Assembly (NCBI GenBank): GCA_015680905.1
Contig: CM027381.1
Coordinates: 21,367,501 to 21,431,500, forward strand
DNA length: 64,000 nt
From: Coptis chinensis
Taxonomy: Eukaryota; Streptophyta; Magnoliopsida; Ranunculales; Ranunculaceae
Reading direction: 5' to 3'
Each line of letters opens with the position of its first letter. The stretch's first letter is position 1. Below, in pieces: positions 1 to 10,673 of this stretch. Under the pieces are notes generated by a model. That model saw only the letters and a program-made list of their open reading frames with translations. It did not search any database and was not told the origin of the DNA. The position numbers were made by a program, and so were the translations under genes.

Positions 1-1189
1 AAGTCAATCCCAACCAGATGGTTTGATGACTCTATGAAGCTGGCTCTGTGCTTTGGTGTAAGACACATGTAGACTGTAAAGACTGAGCCTTCGCTTATCG
101 GCTGAAGCCTAGGGCAGTCTAGTGTTTGACATCTCAAGCACCAGTTCTCCCTGACTGCACGCTGTCTGTGTTTGTAGGAACGTTTTCCTGCACCAGGTGT
201 GATGGTGTGAATTCTCTTCCAGATATCATGTTCAATATCAATCGGAAGAGATTCAAAAACTTCAAAATTAGAGGGTACACGTCTCCATTGAGCCTTGCTC
301 GATGGAGAAGAACTATTTTTAGACATTTTGAAAGGTTTATAGAATGGGAAGAAATTTTTGGCAACTGAAAATTTTGTATAGTTTTAGAAAATTAGGGGAA
401 TTTTTTTGAAAATTTGTACAAAGTGAGTCTTTTCACATCAGATTCTCGAGACAATAATAGATAAGTACATGATATAAATAAATAGATCATGGTTTCATTT
501 TGGGTTACATCATTTGTTTAATTCTAGAATTCGACTCCTTGTCAAGTTTTTTCTTTTTCTTTTTTTTTTCGGTTCTTGTTTTTCTTAAAAGATATCTCTA
601 ACAAGATATAGGGTTTTTGCAAGAAGATAAAATCATACATTAATCCAGTATCATTTTGTTTACTCTGGGACGTAAGATTTTAATTTTCATATCCTCAAGT
701 TTTTGAAAACTATGTAAAGATATATATAAAGGACTCGTACAAAAGTAGTGATTAAAAACATACCATAACAGATTGTCTTAGGCAACTTTCATGTCGGTTT
801 GAGTGAACCCAATCAAGATAGACAGAGCTTCAGTTATACGAGTTGGAGGATTTACTGCGCAATACATGGAATGTGTTGACCCGTGTGAATAGCACGGTGA
901 TATAGGTGACCCTTAATAAGCAAAATTGATCTCAAACTGCCCCTAGATTGTATTTTTCTAGGGGTTAGTCCATGTATAATCCATTATCCGTTTTGAAACA
1001 AAAACACGTGACTAGTGTTGTGTCGATAATCCTTTATTATAAAAACTAGAAAAACCAATAATTTTTATAAAAACAACAAGGAAAAACTATTTTTAACCTA
1101 AAGAGTGAAAAATAAAAATAAAAAAAGAAAATTGTATACTTGCTCCATAGAGGTACACTACTCCAACTACGAGTAAAAGTGTTAACAAG

Positions 1190-1312
1190 GAATATGCAAG
1201 TATACGTGGACTCAAGGCTCTAGCACTTACAACAATGCACTCCAAGTGGAGGGTCTGGTTACCTTTTCTTATGTACTCCATTGAAAAAGATGTAAGGGAA
1301 TGAAAGGAATGG
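1190..1312 (-). other. conserved post-pol noncoding block
   Basis: On the minus strand this matches the block that directly follows the integrase C-terminus at 60798 (minus) and 19555 (plus), and that recurs at 27718-27840 and 44525-44640. It contains an AAGGTAACC splice-donor-like string, the CCCTCC run, and the GTAAGT...AGTCCACG string. Here it joins gag almost directly, which marks a large internal deletion or a pol-less element. Confidence 0.6.
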
Positions 1313-1336
1313 AAACACATCACAAAATAGAGGATT

Positions 1337-2778
1337 TAGACGATTGTAGCTTCTAAGGCTGAGTTCACTTGTTTAGGATTAGGAACTGCTTGTCAAGGGA
1401 ACACACCTTTCTAGGCTTTCTCTTGAGTTAGGTGGCTTAGGGATTGTTGTATGGACACCAAGATTTGAGATTGTTACGTTGGTGCATCAAGGATAGCATC
1501 ATCTCAAACATTTTGTCTAATGAGACATTAGTAGGTTGGGCAACTGGTACTAAGTCTCTTTGGTTGTTGATTGGTGGATTTTGGTAGTTCTAGTTAAAGT
1601 TGGATGAAACCATCGCTCTATTCTGATTATTGTAGGTACCTTGTCCTTGTCTGAACTGATTGAATGTATTTTGTGGCTTGACATGATTTGTGAACCCTGG
1701 AGGTGGTTGAGTTTGTTGATTAGTTTTATATTGAAAATTTGGGTGTTGCCTCCATGGTGCATTTAGTACATTGAAAGCACGAACTTCTTCTAGTTGAAGT
1801 GATGCTATGTTGTTGAGCAAGGGACAATGGGTAGATACGTGATTTAGATCTAGACAAAAAGTGCATGGTGCTATATCGATGTTCATGACTGGTTGGGGAG
1901 TATGGTCTTTTAGTTTGGTTGCAAGGGCATTTATCTTCTTTGTGAGGGTTTCGATTAGTGTTTTCATCTCTGGATTGGATTTCAGCTCAAAGATATCATT
2001 GGCTTTAGAAGTTTTGGGTTGGGATGTTCTGGAATTGTTTGTATCGCCCCAATGAGTACTCTTTTCTACTTGGTCTTCAAGAAAGGTTAGAGCTTCTGTA
2101 GCACCTTTATCCCCTTATCTAAAAAGTTTCCATTACTCATGATATCCAGTGTGACTTTGTGTTCTTGGAGAAGACCTTTGAAGAAACATTGGACAAGAGT
2201 GGATTTTTCTAGTTTATAGTGAGGACATGAATAGAGCAGATCAGAAAATCTATCCCATGCTTCAGGAGAATGTCTCACTCAGACTCTGTCTGAAGAATTG
2301 TATCTTGCTTACTATCTCCTCTGTTTTCTTCGGTGGAAAGTAGTTCTTCATGAAGGAGAACATTACCTTTTCCCATGTATTGAACGAATTGGGCTTCTGT
2401 GATAGAAGCCATGCGTGGCTCTTGCCAGCTAGAGTGAAGGGAAACACTCTCAGTTTAACCTGAACATCTGACCTCATGTATCCAGTGTAGGTGTTCGTAC
2501 GGTAACTCGTGTTCGAAATCGTGAAAGACGGGTAAGAGATTGAACATGTTCGGTGGGATATAGAAATTGCTATTGAGCTGTGTGAGTCGTATACAAGATG
2601 GAGGTCCATCTTGTAATGGTGTGTAGAAACTAGAGAGAGACTCTTCAACTTGAACCACTTCATCCGCGATCCTAGTAGTTGGGGGATGAGAAATAGGAGT
2701 ATGTCGAGATCGACGTTCTCTCCTATGTGAGTAAGTTTTAACTGCGTTAAGCTTTGTATAGCCTGAGCATAGTCTCAT
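1337..2778 (-). pseudogene. Athila gag (nucleocapsid) pseudogene
   Basis: The start was chosen at 2778 because the first residues (MRLCSGYTK) align with the MRLRSGSTK start of the other gags here. The N-terminal part carries the shared LSSFYTPLQDGPPSCI and IPPNMFNLLPVFHDFEHE segments. The C-terminal part has an intact CCHC zinc knuckle of the form CX2CX4HX4C (PCTFCLDLNHVSTHCPLL), unlike the other two gags in the window where the second cysteine is lost. It is followed by APWRQHPNF and a degraded GVFP-QAVPNPK segment ending near 1337. Several frameshifts separate the pieces (2278-2087, 2663-2262, 2778-2455). Gag would coat genomic RNA in cytoplasmic particles. The gene is dead as read. Confidence 0.8.
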
Positions 2779-4387
2779 GCACGATTGCGAGACTATCTAC
2801 TTATATGCGCACACAAATGTATTGGATGCTCAAACAGCGAAATTCGTTTATAGCTTTGAAGTTTTTGAAAAGTTTGCATGCAATGTCTGTAGATTATAAA
2901 CTATGCCATGTTTGAATTTAATAGTGGGTGCAAAACTGGGTTTTGGGAACTACGAACGTAAAGAGAGAAGATCACATACTACTTCACCAGATAGTGTGTC
3001 ACCAAGAATCTCACCCACGGTATTTCTGAGAGAGGGGTGTGAGGAAGGTGGTTAGTCCACTGGAATTTGGTAGTTCACTACTCTCTTTGTTCGTGCTAGA
3101 TGTTTGTCCTGATGGACGTGACTAAATTGGCTCTGCTTGATTGATTTTATCTTTTTAATTTGGTCTATGTAACAAACAATTCACGCAACATCTATTCTAA
3201 ATTGGGTCTTAATCCCACTTTTTGTTCTTTTAGGGCTCAGGTTTAGCCTTAGCATTAATGTAAAGACGAGACTAAAATGTAAATCACACAATCATTCAAG
3301 CATGCTTAGTAACACACAAGTATCCTCTTACACTTTGTAGCGAGAAGGTTTAGAAATTACCGCCCAAGGTATGTGTACACGACCTTTGGGGTGAAGGTGA
3401 CATGGTGGGGTTGACGAAGTGCTTGGTGTCTTGCATGTCAACCCACCATTCGAGCTTTTCCTTACAGTTACAAGTTTAATCTAACTAAGATCCACAAGTC
3501 GGGTCAAAATGTTGGCAAAGCCAATAAGTTACAATTGGTTGCCTTCGTGGGCTTAAAACTATGAAAACAGTAAACACGAAAATTTTAACTACGTTTAGCT
3601 AATTACTATTCCCTAATGATTACTAAAAAAAAATACATAAAAGTTCGGAAAGTGTTTGTCAAATATTGGAACTTCAACCCCCAAGTTGGGTTAAGATGCG
3701 CGAGCGTGATGTTACACTATTCGCCTCGCACATCCAACCGGTCCAAGTTGGTTGAATCCCCAACTCTTGGTAAGTAAACTTTAACCAAAAGACTAAACTT
3801 TCAAAACTTAAACAATTTTGTATTTATCCTAATTAATTAATTTTTTTGTATTTTGATTTAACTATACGATATTATCTTAGTCTAATCATGCATAAACAAC
3901 AATTAATAAAAAATAAAACATAAACATGCTACTAAACTTAATTTTAATATTTAACCTTGCTGATGGATTACTAATTCATTTTAATTAATAAAAAATTTTA
4001 ATTTTCAAAATACTTTTTTTAATTGAATTTTTGGTTTTGAAAACTTAAAACTTTGCAAATCTATCTACTTTTTATCTACTAACAGTTAAATTAAAAAGAC
4101 TATAGGGAATTAAAGTAGACTTACACATGAAGATTCTGAGCCAACAGAATCTTTGTCTGCGAAAATCAAGGCGCGGCGCGGGTTAGGTGAGGCGCGGACG
4201 TGATTATGTTATACGCGGACGCGTGTGAATGGTTCACGGGTGTGTGTCGTTCGCGAGTGCGTGTCTGACATATGCAGTTGCATTTCGTGCTCGGGCGTGC
4301 ATGTTATAGGCACGGCACGGGTTCTTTTTCTCCATTTGCGCTAGTTTTTCGATGATTCATCTCGTGTTATTCTCGGTACCCCACAAA
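2779..4387. other. unassigned leader-like DNA, no gene seen
   Basis: About 1.6 kb upstream of the minus-strand gag, so it may be that element's 5' leader; the intact element at 10674 has a 1.8 kb leader. No primer-binding site or LTR boundary could be found. It holds imperfect hairpins (near 3400-3450 and 3670-3760), an AT-rich stretch (3780-4110) and a GC-rich block of repeated GCGCGG/GCGTG strings at 4165-4330. The right limit is set where TAT-type coding homology starts. A 13-mer, GGTACCCCACAAA, occurs at 4375-4387 and again at 4479-4491, the first copy lying at this junction. Confidence 0.4.
4130..4153. repeat. perfect 9-bp hairpin
   Basis: AAGATTCTG (4130-4138) and its reverse complement CAGAATCTT (4145-4153) flank a 6-base loop, just before the GC-rich block. 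Its role is unknown. Confidence 0.6.
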
Positions 4388-5563
4388 TATCTGAAAAGGG
4401 TGCGCGATATCAAATGAGCGTCGCGAAGGAAATGAGGATCATGAACAATGAACTGACTACAGGTGCTCAAGTCAATGCGGTACCCCACAAAGATCCACTC
4501 ATCCTCTTCACTGAGGCTGACTGTTTTAGCATCCAGAGTCCATATGAGGATGCACTTGTTCTTACATTCCCTTTCGGAGATTATGATTTGCATCACATAT
4601 TGGTTGATCCAGGAAGTTCAGCAGATGTGTTATACTATGACACATTCAAAAAATTGCAGATTCCTGACTCTGAGATGGTCACCACCAACTCCAACCTATA
4701 TGGATTCAGCGGGGATAAAGCTCTAACAGTTGGGGAGATCCAACTACTCGTAGCTACTGGTCTGGTAACTCTCATCATAAATTTTGTTGTGGTAAAAGCT
4801 AACACACCTTATCACATGATCTTGGGCAGGACTTGGCCATACAGACTCCGCGCTGTTCCCAGCACCTATCACCAATGTCTAAAATTCCCACATACGGGAA
4901 AATTGAGACAATCAAAGGAGATCAAGTGGCCACCAAAGCATGCTACGCTCTGGCGAAAAAGCAATCCCCACTCCCTTTTGAATCAATGGAGGTGAGGTAA
5001 CCCACCAAATAGTAATTACAATTGGATCCCCCTCTCCCGGACTTTGTCCCAAGAGAGAAGGAGGATCCCCCTTCACTAGAGTCGTTGGAGGAAGTGGAAA
5101 TTGTGGGAAGCAGCTAGCTAAAACCACTTTCATCGGCACCTTATTGAGTTATGAAGAGCGCCAGGCTCTAATACACTTCCTCTAAGAACACAAAGACGTG
5201 TTTACTTGGTCATTCGAAGAAATGCTAGGAATTGACCCCCATGTGGCATTCCACCGGTTCAATGTCCGCAGTGATGTAGTAGTAGTCAAGCAGAAATCGA
5301 GAAAGATAGGTGCCGACAGATCCAAAGCGTAAAAGCCGAAGTTGAAAAGCTAAAGGCAGCTAATTTTGTCAAGGAAATGAATTTCCCCACATGGATTTCT
5401 AATATTGTCCCAGTACGTAAGAAGAATGGGTCATGGAGAATCTGTATTGACTTCACGGATCTGAACCGCACATGTCCAAAAGGCAGTTACCCTCAACCAC
5501 GGATTGACAAATTGGTAGATACAACGGCTAGACATGAATTGTTATCTTTCACAGACGGGTCAT
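4388..5563 (+). pseudogene. TAT/Ogre-type gypsy protease and 5' part of RT
   Basis: Positions 4414-4995 encode the linker and an aspartic protease: LVDPGSSADVLYYD, with DPGSS as the active-site variant typical of TAT/Ogre elements, then YHMILGRTWPYRLRAVPST. After frameshifts and stops the frame resumes with the FEEMLGIDPHVAFHRFNV linker (about 5200-5270) and RT finger/palm segments WRICIDFTDLNRTCPKGSYP and RIDKLVDTTARHELLSF. It stops at the motif A aspartate, where the 46 kb Athila block is inserted. The remainder of RT resumes in frame at 51897. Protease would mature the polyprotein and RT would copy element RNA; both are inactive as read because of stops and the insertion. Confidence 0.85.
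5559..5563. repeat. target-site duplication GTCAT, left copy
   Basis: GTCAT directly precedes TGATAAGAGCC at 5564 and recurs directly after ...TTTTATCA at 51891. The host RT reading frame continues across the site when one copy is counted. Confidence 0.9.
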
Positions 5564-7221
5564 TGATAAGAGCCCAAAACTGTAGTTTTAACCCTGTAAC
5601 AGTCATACTATTAGACCAATTATGTGAGTAATAATTAAGAGTTAACACTGATTACGTGTTTTTATGCATTTCAGGTTTCAAAGTCCATTTATGTGCAGAA
5701 ATGTACCACTTTTAGCGAGATAAAGGAGCAAAAGGTCGGTTACTAAGGAGTTCCATGATTAAAGGCCAAGATTCAAGAAGATAAAGCCTTTCTAAAGCCC
5801 GGTCAAAAGCTGAAAAAGTCGACCGCGGGCGTAAAAACAAACACACAAGTCGGCAGAGAACTTCTGAAGGCCGTATCTTTGGACTCAGACCTTGGAATGG
5901 GGCCTACCTTATGTCAAAACGACCGGATCGGAAAGAGCTGTCCAATGGTATAATCCTTGATCCAATCAGAGGAGTAAAAGTGGACGAAAAGTCTGTTGAA
6001 GACAACTGCAGCTGAAGAGGCCTTTTTGGACTGAAAGAATTGGGTTTTGGGCCTGATTCTCTGGCCCAAAACATGGCTCCAAGCCCATGCACGATTTTTG
6101 GATCTGAACATATAAAAACCAAAGCTTCGCTCTTTGTTAATTGTAGATAGTTAATGGTAGCTAGTTAGACCTAAAACAATAGATAATTATAGATCTAGTT
6201 TTTATTTAATTAAATTAAGTTTAGTTTATATTCAATTCTTGTTTTATATTAAACTCTTAGAATCATTATTCTTAATTAGTTTGATAAATAAAATAGCTAT
6301 TTGTCAATTTCAATTCTTGTCATTTACAATTGTTTATATCTAATTTCCCTTATTACGTAGATAGCTAGACTTAGATTAGTTAGATTATTAATTTAGTATT
6401 TGAATCATTGTTTTATTATTCATTAGATTAATAAAATAGTGTTCTCCATAAGTTAGTTTCATTTCCATTAATTGTTTAGTTTCAATTCGTAGATTCAAAT
6501 AATTGCCATTATTAGTTTAATTCAATTATTGCATTAGTAGTTTTGAATTGGGTTTAAACAAGCAAAGTTTCAATCTTTATATCATGTCTTGTTTGAATTC
6601 CATTGGAAATGATAGCGTGATGATTCTCGGCTAAACCTCCATTGAGGGGGTTGAGAAGCCTTGATGAAAGCTTGATTCCGATTATTGTAGAGTCGGCGTA
6701 AATTTCTTTCCACTCTAGAAACGATTAGTTCACCATGAGAATGGGTTTAATTATTCACATACTAGTTATGAATTGGTAGAAATGCCATGTGTAATTAGGG
6801 ATTAGAGTAACCATATTGTTCTGCGAAGCAGTTCAATTCGGATTACGACGATTCATCATTAGTAGGATTAAGTCAAGTTAAGGTGGAATCAATCCCCTCT
6901 AACTCCTTATCATAGAATCAACGTAGCATTCCCATAGTTGTTCTGATAGTCGACTAGTTGCATCTTGTGGGTAGTTGCATCATAGTCAAGTTGCCACTTC
7001 GTAAATATCTCATTAGACTTTAGAGTTAAGAGCATTTATACGTAGAGAACACAGCATGCGGAAGGACTAGGAGTGGAATGAATCATTCTACTCCACTATA
7101 TCTTATAGGATTGAGAGTAAAATATTTGATAAATATAGACACGTAAAATAGTTTTAGTTTACTTACGTTTTGAGTTTTATCGTTCATTTCGTAGGTAAAC
7201 TATTCATTTTAACTTTTATCA
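5564..7221 (+). repeat. LTR a, 5' LTR of the outer Athila block
   Basis: A 1658-bp family 1 LTR starting TGATAAGAGCC and ending AACTTTTATCA, so the ends form a TGATAA/TTATCA inverted pair. It aligns over its whole length with LTR f. U3 contains the paired TGGGCC promoter motif and a TATA box at 6111. It is followed by a PBS relic (TGGCG at 7224), then a deletion into the leader of ORF B. Confidence 0.9.
6044..6118 (+). promoter_or_regulatory. U3 core promoter: paired TGGGCC motif and TATA box
   Basis: GTTTTGGGCC (6044-6053) and its exact reverse complement GGCCCAAAAC (6063-6072) flank 9 bases. A TATA box, TATAAAAA, follows at 6111-6118. TGGGCC/GGCCCA matches the site II type element bound by TCP factors in plant promoters. 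The same arrangement is present in LTRs c, d (one base changed), f and, inverted, e. Transcription would start about 30 bp downstream, defining R. Confidence 0.6.
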
Positions 7222-7261
7222 AATGGCGTCATTATGTGAAATGAGTTGTTTACCTACGAAA
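7187..7261. repeat. 14-bp inverted repeat around the LTR a end
   Basis: TTTCGTAGGTAAAC (7187-7200) lies inside LTR a. Its exact reverse complement lies at 7248-7261, just beyond the PBS relic, so the LTR/internal boundary sits in the loop. Other units do not show it. Confidence 0.65.
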
Positions 7262-7386
7262 ACTGGGGTAAACTATGCATAGGAAATGAGTTGTTTCCGT
7301 TTTCGGGTTTGGAAAGTTTAGGATTTCCGGAAACTGCCGTAAACACTTTTTGGCAACTTCCCGATCCGTTTTAGCAACTTTAAACC

Positions 7387-7395
7387 TATATAAAC
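7387..7395 (+). promoter_or_regulatory. TATA box upstream of ORF B, unit 1
   Basis: CCTATATAAACTTC is followed by a CT/CA-rich leader and then a GC-rich motif cluster (7500-7640) before the ORF B start at 7700. The same string is kept at 30429 and 47142. Confidence 0.45.
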
Positions 7396-7699
7396 TTCAT
7401 TCATTCTACACTCACAACTCACACTACACCTAACCTTCATCACTTACCTTTCACTCCCACGATTCCCACGTTTCGTCTCAATTTCCGATCTTCAAGACAC
7501 CTCGGGCTTTTCTCGCTACCGCAATTTTTCAGAATTTTTGTCGAGCGCGACTTTCGCTTCAAGGTGAAAGCGACCAGCTCAAACACTGGAATTCAAAATA
7601 TATTCAGAGCTTTTCGCGCCCGACTTCCGTGGACCAGAAAAATTCTAGTCAGCGTGGGTAGTTTCGGATCATTCGCAGCTATTCAGGCGTAATTTTGAG

Positions 7700-8618
7700 A
7701 TGACATCTCCTACCTTGATACCGAACAGTCTTTTCGAAGATTTGTTCCAAAGCACTACTTATGGTGATTGGTTTCATGAGGCGATCACATCGTTGGTGGG
7801 AACCGCTTATGGTAAGACCTGATGCACTTTATTCTCCAACACTAGCATCTTATTTTTACGATAACTGCATTTTCTTTGAGAGACCAATGCATTTTCTCCA
7901 TCAACATTGATAATGAACCAATGGAAATTACCAAGTTCTTGCTAGCATTTGTTCTTGGACTTGCTATGCCCGCTGAAATACAAGACCCATGGTGCTATTC
8001 GGTAGATAATATGTATGTCTACACTTACGAGTTTTTGCATGAGTCGTATGGCGCGGGCATTTTCCGTATCGAGGACCAAAGAGAATATAACGTTGCCTTT
8101 GGTAGCCTGTCCATGAACATAGGAACTGTTATGTTTTGGATCATGCTAAACATTTTAGGGGAATGGCGTTTTTCTTCTGTGAATGATGCCACTTGCAGAG
8201 TCTTCCTTGCTTTAGCCACGGGACGTATGTGTCATAACCTTCCCCGAACCTTGATGTCTAGTTTAGCTCGATCCCATAGCATGAGGCATAAGTACCTTCT
8301 TATGCCTGGTCTAATTTCCCGTATTATGCTATGTTTCTTTCCTGTTTTTTGTACACGTTTCACGGATTGGATTACGATCCGACAATCGCACGACCCACCA
8401 ATAGTATTATTCGATCTTTCCGTGCAATAACTTGGCAAAGGGTGGAGGATACAACCTCATCGGGTTGCACCCTACACCCCGCCGGACAAGTGGCTCTTAA
8501 TAGGTTAGCAATAATAGATGATAAATGGCGGGAAGCCTGGCAAATTATCATGGCACGGCAGGACGCGAAGGAACCTCACTTCTTTATAGAAGAAGAGGAT
8601 GAGGAAGATGATGAGTAA
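7700..8618 (+). pseudogene. ORF B pseudogene, unit 1
   Basis: The start ATGACATCTCC and the acidic end (EEEDEEDDE, stop at 8616-8618) match ORF B in units 2 and 5. An open stretch at 7876-8430 covers the central domain, including EITKFLLAFVLGLAMP and FGSLSMNIGTVMFWIML. Small indels near 7790 and 7885 and a frameshift near 8330-8430 break it. The family looks like the putative plant transposon protein domain found in Athila-like elements, whose biochemical role is unknown. Unit 1 has lost everything between the PBS and the leader of this gene. Confidence 0.7.
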
Positions 8619-8830
8619 AGCGGGAGATAAGGTAAGTTTTAATTCTAGTTAGTGTCTGCTTATGTCCCAAGTAATTTCATTCTTGTTAACCCCATAATGG
8701 GTAGAACTCGTATAGAGTTGAATCAGTTTTTATTTCCTATATTAGTACGTTCTAACCTTATTTTACATATGTTCCTAAATTTCACGCGATTCAATGGTAT
8801 TTTTCCTACCCTCTTTATTTAAAATGCTTT

Positions 8831-8870
8831 GAGGACAAAGCAAAGCATGTTTCTTATTTGGGGGGGGGGC
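8831..8870 (+). promoter_or_regulatory. PPT-like module after ORF B, unit 1
   Basis: TGAGGACAAAGC... is followed by TTATTTGGGGGGGGGG. It resembles the true PPT module at 10427-10459 but lies 1.6 kb upstream of any LTR. Confidence 0.5.
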
Positions 8871-10257
8871 ATAGAAACACGTGTAATTAAGGCATCTTTT
8901 AGGATATAGATAGAGATAATATGCATTTGTTTTCTAGTTAAAATTTCAAAAATTCAAAAATATAAATAAATAAGTTCATGTTATACACTTAGGAATATTG
9001 GTATTGTTTTCCTTCTCTATGCTCTTAATAATCTAGAAGTCTCACGTAGATTTTGCGTTAGAATAATTTTTAGAAACTTAGGTTAATATATAGGTAATAA
9101 TCTTTGCATCTATCTATAAATATATTACATGAGTATCGATGATTGTTAGCAGTAAGTTTCTGAAATCTAGGCTAGAGTACTTATTCTACAAATCCTGTGA
9201 GAATATAGCCTAAAGCCTTATATGAGCGAAACATTTGAGAAATGACACAAGGGAGAAGTAAAATCCGGATAGAGAAATCACACGCCCACTTGCTTGATCA
9301 CTATGTCATATCCTAAGCGAGAATTTAGGCCCTCTTTGGATCGATATAGCCGAAATTCAAACCTATGAATTATTTTCCGCTAGTAAGCCCCCTCCGAGCC
9401 TTTCTTTAGCCTTTCATAAACCACAAATCCTTTACCCTGTTACAAAACAAAACAAAATAAAAAAATTCAACCTACCCAATTTAGATAAGTCTGAAAATAG
9501 AATGAGGAAGAAAGAAGAAGAGAAAAACTTGTGTAAACAAAAGTTAATTAATTGCTTCAGAAAATAAAGAAAGGAAGTTTCCATCCAAAGAAAAGAAAAA
9601 TAAAAATAGAAATAAAATAAAAACTCCAAAAATAGAATAAAAGGGAGTCAAAAGCCAAAGAAAAGAAAAAGAAAAAAAATATGGCTAAGGATGGAAACAA
9701 AGTATAGAAGAAAAAAAAATAACAAGGTTTTCTCTAAGTTACATAATATGAAGACTCTATTATCTCAGACTTGTCCTTTTTGAATATCCATTTCTTTCCT
9801 TCTTAAACCATCTCCTAATCCCATGAACACCTAATAAAGACCTCTAGCTCAATTAGGAATAGGTTAGTGTGATAGTAAGTGGCAGATGTGTTTGATCGAC
9901 TCAGAGCTTCCTTGTTGTCATTGAGATTGTAGGGTAAAGTGTGCCCACTGCATTGCTTGGAGTAAATGGAACTTGAGTGGAAAAATTAGAGTGTTGTATC
10001 TTGACTATTATTGTGAGAACCTACTTAAGGGACGCTATCCCGAAGTTTCATAAACGAACCTGCTAGGCATTTCATAGTATTACTCATAGTATTTATATTT
10101 GTATCATAGATGATTGATTATTATGCATATATTAGCTTAGGTTTTTGACTTGGTTATTCTTATTCATTTGCTAGTGAGATGTATAGGTAGTTGATTTAGA
10201 GCATGAATAAGGAAACAATAGTTTTATTTCTTAGTCGTTGTAGTATAGATGAAGTTT

Positions 10258-10351
10258 GTGAGTACCTTCACTGGAAACTCTCACGAGGCTATAACTCGTC
10301 CACTAGGGAATTCCTAGTGGTTTAAGTCCTTGTTGCATATGGTCAATGCAA
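10258..10351 (+). other. four-hairpin conserved element, unit 1
   Basis: Four adjacent stems: GTGAG/CTCAC (10258-10284), ACGAG/CTCGT (10283-10299), CACTAGG/CCTAGTG with loop GAATT (10301-10319), and TTGCAT/ATGCAA (10333-10351). The first two overlap by two bases, so they may be alternatives. Equivalents lie at 25691, 33307, 36750, 50043 and, on minus, 55166-55260. Confidence 0.6.
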
Positions 10352-10426
10352 TCGCATCTAAAGCTTAAACGGCGAGTAGTTAGAACTCCATTTTTGGTCA
10401 CTTATTCTAATTTCTCATCTTTGCTT

Positions 10427-10459
10427 GAGGACAAGCAAAATGCTGTTTGGGGGGTGGTT
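10427..10459 (+). promoter_or_regulatory. polypurine tract, unit 1
   Basis: GAGGACAAGCAAAATGCTG followed by TTTGGGGGGTGGT directly abuts the LTR start TGATAAGAGCC at 10460. It would prime plus-strand DNA synthesis. Confidence 0.8.
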
Positions 10460-10673
10460 TGATAAGAGCCAAAACTGTAGTTTTAACCTCATATGATCAT
10501 ACTATTAGACCAATTATGTGAGTAATAATTAAGAGTTAACACTGATTACGTGTTTTTATGCATTTCAGGCTTCAAAGTCTATTATGTGCAAAAATGTGCC
10601 ACTTTAGCGAGATAAAGGAGCAAAGGTCGGTTACTAAGGAGTTCCGTGATTAAAGGCCAAGATTCATGAAGAT
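10460..10673 (+). repeat. LTR b, left part, split by nested element
   Basis: The first 214 bp of a family 1 LTR. It is interrupted after AAGAT by the 16.7 kb element and resumes at 27352. Confidence 0.9.
10669..10673. repeat. target-site duplication AAGAT, left copy
   Basis: AAGAT precedes TGATAAGCACCC here and follows ...CATATATCA at 27352-27356. The uninterrupted LTRs contain the single-copy site, for example near 5780. Confidence 0.92.

Larger units (their letters stand above)
1..2778 (-). mobile_element. Athila-type Ty3/gypsy remnant, pol missing
   Basis: Read on the minus strand, this remnant begins with a gag start at 2778 and runs through a decayed gag to about 1337. It then passes directly into the conserved post-pol block at 1312-1190 that other elements here carry after integrase. 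Protease, RT, RNase H and integrase are absent. Positions 1189-1 hold no gene. A segment near 780-830 resembles the spacer near 20485 of the 16.7 kb element, and 430-470 resembles the AATCTGACTTTAAAAGAC motif found downstream of pol elsewhere; the order of these two differs from the 16.7 kb element. The 3' LTR would lie beyond the left edge. The short frames in 126-368 match nothing I recognise. Confidence 0.75.
8619..10426 (+). other. 3' tail of unit 1: intron relic, PPT-like tract, conserved noncoding DNA
   Basis: No gene. In order: an intron relic at 8632-8768 (donor AAG/GTAAGT intact, acceptor AG changed to AT), a PPT-like module at 8831-8870 (GAGGACAAAG...TTTGGGGGGGGGG), AT-rich DNA, the conserved AAATCCTGTGAGAATATAG...GGATCGATATAG block (9190-9350), an A-rich stretch (9440-9720), the ACCTAATAAAGACCTCTAGC block (9825-9990) and the four-hairpin element. 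The same order holds in all other tails here. Confidence 0.7.

Noticed and set aside
126-368. 80-codon plus-strand frame near the left edge
   Set aside because: No recognisable domain, overlapped by an antisense frame of similar length, and inside a decayed element spacer.
4375-4491. GGTACCCCACAAA repeated at 4375-4387 and 4479-4491 as a transposon target duplication
   Set aside because: 13 bp is not the 5-bp size seen here, and only ~90 bp without terminal repeats lie between; kept only as a note on the junction.
5904-6122. Antisense frames of 65-72 codons in LTR U3, repeated at 33839-34057, 37291-37497, 40281-40499 and 50571-50789
   Set aside because: They sit opposite the promoter region and are alike only because the LTR copies are alike. 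No domain, and no sign of selection on the frame.
9432-9629. Antisense Phe/Tyr-rich frame, with copies at 32466, 39104 and 39223
   Set aside because: Produced by the A-rich stretch of the tail; low-complexity translation.
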